Below, one piece after another: positions 9,929-11,536 of a stretch of DNA of 11,536 nucleotides. Every line of letters starts with the position of its first letter. The first letter of the stretch is position 1. The DNA comes from Chromera velia (taxonomy: Eukaryota; Sar; Chromeraceae): the NCBI GenBank assembly GCA_018398765.1, contig JAHBMJ010005647.1, positions 58,621 to 70,156 of the forward strand. Direction: 5' to 3'. Below the pieces are notes generated by a model, which was given only the letters and a program-made list of their open reading frames with translations, made no database searches and was not told the DNA's origin. The translations under genes and the position numbers were made by a program.

Positions 9929-9996
9929 ATGTGTGTGTGTGTGTGTGCAGAGGGTTGACTGTAGGGTCAGCAGTCATCACCAAATTGATCAGCTGA
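1851..9996 (+). CDS. TUFM: Mitochondrial elongation factor Tu, 17 exons (whole gene)
   Basis: GTPase that delivers aminoacyl-tRNA to the organellar ribosome. The joined 446-codon product keeps every diagnostic EF-Tu motif: P-loop GHVDHGKT at residues 67-74, switch I RGITI at 107-111, DCPGH at 129-133 with the catalytic His133, NKMD at 184-187 and SAM at 222-224. GTPase domain 1 spans about 50-250, beta-barrel domain 2 about 260-350 and domain 3 about 353-446. Residues 1-51 contain Arg, Lys, Ser and Pro but no Asp or Glu, as expected for a mitochondrial presequence; RGFA at 47-50 is a plausible processing site. Counting from motif positions, residue number equals E. coli number plus 49 through domain 1. 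Two 2-residue insertions (near 233-236 and 303-309) account for the remaining difference. Intron phases are 0 (ten), 1 (four) and 2 (two). A plastid EF-Tu is the main alternative, but the short presequence lacks an obvious signal peptide. Confidence 0.95.
1905..2132 (+). other. Intron 1 (228 bp), G-rich at the donor
   Basis: Begins gtgggggggg and ends ctttgcag. The first 28 bases are almost pure G. An internal ttctttccag ending at 2069 is a second possible acceptor, also in phase 0; it would add 21 residues (starting VLSVCSC) to the presequence. Confidence 0.65.
2133..2327 (+). CDS. TUFM: EF-Tu exon 2 (rest of presequence and P-loop)
   Basis: Residues 19-83. It starts with a Ser/Pro-rich presequence, including a Ser run and PPP encoded by an 11-C homopolymer at 2188-2198. 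RGFARE then leads into [11 protein letters not shown], the canonical EF-Tu start, and the P-loop GHVDHGKT followed by TLTAAITKV. It ends in phase 0 before gtcagtcag. The only Trp of the whole protein (residue 19) lies in the presequence, so the mature protein has none. The P-loop part is certain; the 5' edge depends on the acceptor chosen. Confidence 0.9.
2328..2350 (+). repeat. (GTCA)n microsatellite forming the donor of intron 2
   Basis: Nearly six copies of the tetranucleotide start exactly at the exon 2 boundary, so the 5' splice site GTCAGT is reiterated every 4 bases. Intron 2 runs 2328-2525 (198 bp) and ends acttgcag. Confidence 0.9.
2526..2591 (+). CDS. TUFM: EF-Tu exon 3 (switch I approach)
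   Basis: Residues 84-105, LSEKG to TPEEK, 66 nt in phase 0 on both sides. It matches the EF-Tu segment between the P-loop helix and switch I with the same length as the bacterial protein. Acceptor acttgcag, donor gtaagt. Confidence 0.95.
2592..2910 (+). other. Intron 3 (319 bp)
   Basis: GT-AG intron, donor gtaagtggg, acceptor tgattcag. Pyrimidine-rich in its second half (about 2790-2885). No coding signal or RNA gene seen inside. Confidence 0.88.
2911..2989 (+). CDS. TUFM: EF-Tu exon 4 (switch I and DCPG)
   Basis: Residues 106-131 plus the first base of Gly132. Contains [12 protein letters not shown] (switch I; Thr110 corresponds to the Mg-binding threonine) and HIDCPG. Ends in phase 1, with donor gtgggtcc. 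Confidence 0.96.
2990..3547 (+). other. Intron 4 (558 bp)
   Basis: Donor gtgggtcc, acceptor gtgtgcag. The last 117 bases are a composite CT then GT microsatellite. The upstream part is purine-rich on the + strand (about 3070-3260) and holds no recognisable gene. Confidence 0.9.
3431..3545 (+). repeat. (CT)n-(GT)n composite microsatellite before acceptor
   Basis: An interrupted CT repeat (about 3431-3487) passes directly into a GT repeat (about 3487-3545) that runs into the GCAG acceptor of intron 4. The CT part can serve as an extended polypyrimidine tract. Confidence 0.95.
3548..3672 (+). CDS. TUFM: EF-Tu exon 5 (switch II and GTPase core)
   Basis: Completes Gly132 and encodes residues 133-173, [18 protein letters not shown] onwards to HILLSKQ. 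His133 is the catalytic histidine equivalent. [10 protein letters not shown] is an EF-Tu signature. Phase 0 end, donor gtaagtg. Confidence 0.97.
3673..4027 (+). other. Intron 5 (355 bp)
   Basis: Donor gtaagtgaa, acceptor gcacgcag. Contains short tetranucleotide runs such as cttg and tgcc. Nothing coding seen. Confidence 0.9.
4028..4145 (+). CDS. TUFM: EF-Tu exon 6 (NKxD guanine-specificity motif)
   Basis: Residues 174-212 plus the first base of Gly213. Encodes [18 protein letters not shown], with NKMD at 184-187, then the helix [14 protein letters not shown] and HYDFP. Phase 1 end, donor gtcagtcag. Confidence 0.97.
4146..4577 (+). other. Intron 6 (432 bp) with weak acceptor
   Basis: Starts gtcagtcagtcgg, then a (TTGG)n repeat to about 4185. 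It ends gcgtgaag with no polypyrimidine tract in the last 30 bases. The boundary is forced by protein colinearity: the next exon must begin GT GAC GAC ACT, and the nearer alternative AG upstream leads to a stop. Confidence 0.8.
4578..4624 (+). CDS. TUFM: EF-Tu exon 7 (47 nt, SAx motif)
   Basis: Completes Gly213 and encodes [15 protein letters not shown], residues 214-228. This is the EF-Tu G5 region (RGSAL in bacteria, RGSAM here). Too short for ordinary ORF detection. Donor gtcagtggg, phase 0. Confidence 0.9.
4625..4903 (+). other. Intron 7 (279 bp)
   Basis: Donor gtcagtggg, acceptor tctcacag preceded by a pyrimidine-rich stretch. No other feature seen. Confidence 0.88.
4904..4951 (+). CDS. 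TUFM: EF-Tu exon 8 (48 nt)
   Basis: Residues 229-244, [16 protein letters not shown], phase 0 on both sides. It matches the bacterial stretch from LEGD to ILEL but with two extra residues. Bacterial EF-Tu carries its single Trp here; this protein has Phe/Gly instead. Confidence 0.93.
4952..5464 (+). other. Intron 8 (513 bp)
   Basis: Begins with a degenerate (GTCA)n run to about 4986 and ends ctcctgcag. Contains a 37-bp tandem duplication at 5323-5400. No gene seen inside. Confidence 0.9.
5323..5400 (+). repeat. 37-bp perfect tandem duplication in intron 8
   Basis: The unit starting ttgcctttcttgtccctg occurs at 5323-5359 and again at 5360-5396, followed by the first four bases of a third copy. 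The two copies are identical by eye, suggesting a recent event. Confidence 0.92.
5465..5548 (+). CDS. TUFM: EF-Tu exon 9 (domain 1/2 linker)
   Basis: Residues 245-272, from [19 protein letters not shown] to VEDVLNIP. It corresponds to the linker and first strand of domain 2. Phase 0, donor gtcagttt. Confidence 0.96.
5549..5887 (+). other. Intron 9 (339 bp)
   Basis: Donor gtcagttt, acceptor catgcag. Contains a CT-rich stretch, a short GT run and GA-rich sequence around 5665-5740. No gene seen. Confidence 0.9.
5888..5960 (+). CDS. TUFM: EF-Tu exon 10 (domain 2), GC donor
   Basis: Residues 273-296 plus the first base of Gly297, [20 protein letters not shown] then MEVT. It matches the GRGTVVTG region of domain 2. 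The frame requires the exon to end at ACA-G before gcaggt, a GC-type donor. The nearby GT at 5965 would put exon 11 out of frame. Confidence 0.9.
5961..6310 (+). other. Intron 10 (350 bp), GC-AG type
   Basis: Starts gcaggtct and ends accatgcag. Apart from the C at +2 the donor context (CAG before gcaggt) is strong, as is usual for GC-AG introns. Contains a long alternating purine-pyrimidine tract at 6024-6082. Confidence 0.82.
6024..6082 (+). repeat. Alternating CA/CG tract (potential Z-DNA)
   Basis: About 59 bases of uninterrupted pyrimidine-purine alternation: CA and CG steps, a pure CG core at about 6048-6064, then (CA)n. CG-rich alternation is the classic Z-DNA-forming sequence type. Confidence 0.93.
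6311..6351 (+). CDS. TUFM: EF-Tu exon 11 (41 nt)
   Basis: Completes Gly297 and encodes [13 protein letters not shown], residues 298-310. This replaces the bacterial IKETQKSTCTG loop and is two residues longer. It is the least conserved exon, but it is the only one that bridges exons 10 and 12 in frame. Donor gtgggtgaa. Confidence 0.82.
6352..6566 (+). other. Intron 11 (215 bp) with (GT)n
   Basis: Donor gtgggtga, acceptor tgactgcag. Contains an uninterrupted (TG)n microsatellite at about 6463-6496. Confidence 0.9.
6567..6645 (+). CDS. TUFM: EF-Tu exon 12 (domain 2)
   Basis: Residues 311-336 plus the first base of Asn337, [19 protein letters not shown] then LVKGVKR. This is the bacterial VEMFRK...LLRGIKR block. 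Phase 1 end, strong donor gtgagtaag. Confidence 0.97.
6646..7338 (+). other. Intron 12 (693 bp)
   Basis: Donor gtgagtaag, acceptor aaaatgcag preceded by a C/T-rich stretch with a (CCTT)n run at about 7265-7300. Contains a purine-rich tandem repeat at 6654-6770. No coding potential related to EF-Tu. Confidence 0.92.
6654..6770 (+). repeat. Three-copy AT/purine-rich tandem repeat in intron 12
   Basis: Units begin gtcaattaaatttaaagtca at 6654 (41 bp) and 6695 (46 bp, 5-base insertion), and a shortened copy gtcaaatttaaagtcaaag begins at 6741 (30 bp). The array begins 8 bases after the intron donor. Confidence 0.9.
7339..7403 (+). CDS. TUFM: EF-Tu exon 13 (domain 2/3 junction)
   Basis: Completes Asn337 and encodes [20 protein letters not shown] plus E, residues 338-358. 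It matches the bacterial ERGQVLAKPG block. Phase 0, donor gtcggtctc. Confidence 0.95.
7404..8034 (+). other. Intron 13 (631 bp)
   Basis: Donor gtcggtctc, acceptor gtgtgcag. Contains a T9-G12 homopolymer junction at 7762-7782 and a (CTTT)n run at about 8009-8026 that forms the pyrimidine tract. A long open frame crosses this intron into exon 14, but only the exon part resembles EF-Tu. Confidence 0.9.
8035..8099 (+). CDS. TUFM: EF-Tu exon 14 (domain 3 start)
   Basis: Residues 359-379 plus two bases of Lys380, [18 protein letters not shown] then SNY. It matches bacterial VYILSKDEGGRHTPFF. The His-Thr pair of the bacterial protein is Lys-Lys here. Ends in phase 2 before gtcagtgag. Confidence 0.95.
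8100..8615 (+). other. Intron 14 (516 bp)
   Basis: Donor gtcagtgag, acceptor gcctgcag. Contains a perfect 8-bp inverted repeat with a T7 loop at 8552-8574 (agcacttt / aaagtgct). No gene seen. Confidence 0.9.
8616..8682 (+). CDS. TUFM: EF-Tu exon 15 (domain 3)
   Basis: Completes Lys380 and encodes [19 protein letters not shown] then VEM, residues 381-402. It corresponds to the bacterial RPQFYFRTTDVTG block. Phase 0, donor gtccgtttg. Confidence 0.96.
8683..9161 (+). other. Intron 15 (479 bp) with (GA)n
   Basis: Donor gtccgttt, acceptor cacgcag. Contains a (GA)n microsatellite at about 8996-9029 and a CT-rich stretch before the acceptor. No gene seen. Confidence 0.9.
9162..9250 (+). CDS. TUFM: EF-Tu exon 16 (domain 3)
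   Basis: Residues 403-431 plus two bases of Gly432, [18 protein letters not shown] then [11 protein letters not shown]. It matches bacterial [28 protein letters not shown]. Ends in phase 2 before gtcaggag. Reading on without splicing gives a non-homologous tail ending at a TGA at 9321-9323. Confidence 0.95.
9251..9950 (+). other. Intron 16 (700 bp, the longest)
   Basis: Donor gtcaggaga, acceptor gtgtgcag. Contains a short (ATTG)n run at about 9328-9343 and ends in a CT-then-GT composite microsatellite. No gene seen inside. Confidence 0.9.
9885..9948 (+). repeat. (CT)n-(GT)n composite microsatellite before acceptor
   Basis: CT-rich repeat (9885-9920) followed by GT repeat (9921-9948) directly abutting the GCAG acceptor of intron 16, the same architecture as the end of intron 4. 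Confidence 0.95.
9951..9996 (+). CDS. TUFM: EF-Tu exon 17 (C-terminus and stop)
   Basis: Completes Gly432 and encodes [14 protein letters not shown] then TGA at 9994-9996. The protein therefore ends [17 protein letters not shown], colinear with the bacterial end REGGRTVGAGVVAKVL plus one residue. Confidence 0.95.
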
Positions 9997-10548
9997 GTTC
10001 AGGACATGGACAGACAGACAGACAGACCGGAGACGCGGACGTCTAGTCGGATCGGGAGACGAAAACAATCTAGTGAAGGAAGGAGTGGTCACGACAGATT
10101 GCAAAGGGACGAGTGAAGTGGGAGGAGACAAAGAATCAGCAGGTTGCGCGCCGAGCTAGTAGCCTCAGGGACTGAATGGACCGATAACCAAAAGTCAGAC
10201 AACCGATTTGGTCGGACGGGAAAGGGAAGGAACTTTCCAGGTCGTCCATCAACTTCATTTCAAAAGATTTATCGGTGCTGTTGTTTAGACTCTCGCAATT
10301 CCTGGGTGTCCCTTCTGAAAATGGAAAATCGACGTGGAAGTCCCCTTCCTGCCTCTTGCCTGTTTGATTTCTTCACACCTTGAAGTTCAGTTAGTCATGC
10401 AGTCAATGACTCTCAATCAGTTAAGGGCCAGGGGATGCAGGAAAGAGACAGAATGCGCATACTCCAAGCCTGCCTAAAAGTATCGAAGTAGTATATATAG
10501 ATAGGATATTGGCACGATGTTAGTGGTCACTGACTTGTGCAAGACTGT
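9997..10548 (+). other. Probable 3' UTR of the EF-Tu gene
   Basis: No recognisable coding sequence between the EF-Tu stop and the first AATAAA. Starts with a short (GACA)n run at about 10009-10026. Transcript end could be earlier if a non-canonical signal is used. Confidence 0.45.
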
Positions 10549-10554
10549 AATAAA
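10549..10554 (+). terminator. Candidate polyadenylation signal AATAAA
   Basis: First AATAAA after the EF-Tu stop codon, 553 bases downstream; a second is at 10640-10645. The position lies in AT-rich DNA, so chance occurrence is possible and the organism may not rely on this signal. Confidence 0.3.
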
Positions 10555-11405
10555 TTCACTGATACTTTTCAACTACTGTGACGTAATACAGTACTTTCAT
10601 TATGGTGTACACACCTTCAGAACTATACTTCAATTTAAAAATAAAAATATTTAATATTATGCATGGTACGTATTTTCTTTGAATTTTCCCTACATTTTTA
10701 TATAAAAGTTGAAGGGTAACTCTCTTCCATCTGCTGCTAATTTCTATAAGCTAAGCGTATCACACACACATAAAAAAGTATAAACTAGAGTATAAAGCAG
10801 AACTAGTTTTATTTTTTTTTTTTTGATCTGCAACAGTGGAAGTCACAAGGAGCAGTCTGATGCCTCAATAATAAGAACTAGAATTACAAACTCGATCTCT
10901 GCTATTTATTTTAGGTGACTAAAGCTAGGACTAAAGGTGAAACGGCATCAGTGCTCTATAGTACTCGATATATAGGGATGCATAAAGGGCTGCATGTATA
11001 TTAGGGCACCACTAAATCACATTCTATGTATTACTTTCATTATTACTATAATGTTTTCCACTCTATTTTGTGTTTTATTTTTTTAAACACACTGTGACTA
11101 TCAATTTTAATTAAACTGTTAAGGCCTACTTAGAGGGGTTGGCGCTAGTAAGTGCTTGCAGAGGTTCAAGGGTCTTCAGGGCTTGATGTCGCTGGAGCGA
11201 TTCAGGTCGATCCTTAGTGACAGACTCGATCGATGTCAGGAGCATGGAGCTTTCTTGCGATTCAGTGATCAATCTGATTTTATAGTAGTCTTCCAGAAAG
11301 TCTTTTAGAAGTCTTTCATGTGATTTTGATCGAAATGCGACAGGCCAAAATCTGTATAGTACAGGACGTTAACGTCCCGTCTCTTTTCTTGTTGATCCTT
11401 AAAAA
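10555..11405. other. AT-rich non-coding region
   Basis: Visibly richer in A and T than the gene regions, with frequent stops in all frames up to about 11125. Holds an inverted repeat aaactag/ctagttt at 10782-10809 and a poly-T run near 10812. On the - strand, a stop-free frame of 80 codons covers 11129-11368 (see findings). No known gene recognised. Confidence 0.6.
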
Positions 11406-11478
11406 GGCAGGTAGCGAGGATTGAACCTATGATCTTCTGTTTGTTAATGTTGTATATTAACCACTAGGTCATGAACGT
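11406..11478 (-). repeat. tRNA-like element, probable SINE head or decayed tRNA copy
   Basis: On the - strand, 73 bases contain an A-box-like TGACCTAGTGG (11461-11471) and a perfect B box GGTTCAATCC (11418-11427), 33 bases apart, which is the spacing in a tRNA gene. A TTAACAA stretch falls near the anticodon-loop position. Acceptor and T stems pair poorly, so a working tRNA is unlikely. An internal RNA polymerase III promoter of a tRNA-derived SINE fits best. Confidence 0.5.
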
Positions 11479-11536
11479 AAGCGATACACACCATTCTCTT
11501 TTGCTTAGCACTATTTTCGATTAAGTCAATTTATTT

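Noticed and set aside
11406-11478. Functional tRNA gene
   Set aside because: Acceptor, T and anticodon stems have several mismatches, leaving only promoter boxes convincing.
1-11536. CRISPR array, operon or bacterial accessory system
   Set aside because: The window is clearly eukaryotic with spliceosomal introns; repeats are microsatellites and short tandem duplications without regular spacers.

Overview
The window is nuclear DNA from an intron-rich eukaryote. It holds one complete gene that I can reconstruct exon by exon: an organellar, almost certainly mitochondrial, translation elongation factor Tu (EF-Tu, TUFM type). The gene lies on the + strand from the ATG at 1851 to the TGA at 9996. 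It has 17 coding exons (1341 nt, 446 codons) and 16 introns of 198-700 bp. All exon joints keep frame, and the joined protein is colinear with bacterial EF-Tu except for two 2-residue insertions, an N-terminal presequence and an unchanged C-terminal end. The reconstruction rests on reading the sequence; no transcript data were available.

A second, divergent gene runs on the - strand from an ATG at 1004 towards the start of the window and is cut off by the window edge. Its first two exons (965-1004 and 538-602) splice cleanly and look like the N-terminus of an importin-beta/karyopherin-type HEAT-repeat protein; two more candidate exons (422-450, 243-300) are weaker. The two start codons face away from each other across about 846 bp (1005-1850), which must contain both promoters and 5' UTRs.

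Introns are full of microsatellites: (CT)n, (GT)n, (GA)n, (CA/CG)n, (GTCA)n, (TTGG)n and longer tandem repeats. Splice sites are distinctive: donors often read GTCAGT, with C at +3, and acceptors mostly end in GCAG. One intron is GC-AG, and one has an acceptor with almost no polypyrimidine tract.

After the EF-Tu stop comes a probable 3' UTR with a first AATAAA at 10549. From roughly 10480 the DNA becomes visibly AT-rich and non-coding. Near the right edge (11406-11478, - strand) lies a degenerate tRNA-like element with recognisable A and B boxes at tRNA spacing, probably the head of a SINE or another tRNA-derived repeat. An 80-codon stop-free frame follows it on the same strand.

The organism cannot be fixed from this window. 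Roughly balanced base composition, many introns, microsatellite-rich introns and a nuclear mitochondrial-type EF-Tu would fit a large-genome protist such as a chromerid alveolate alga, but that is a guess. I found no previously undescribed multi-gene system; the interest lies in splice-site biology, intron repeats and the divergent gene pair.
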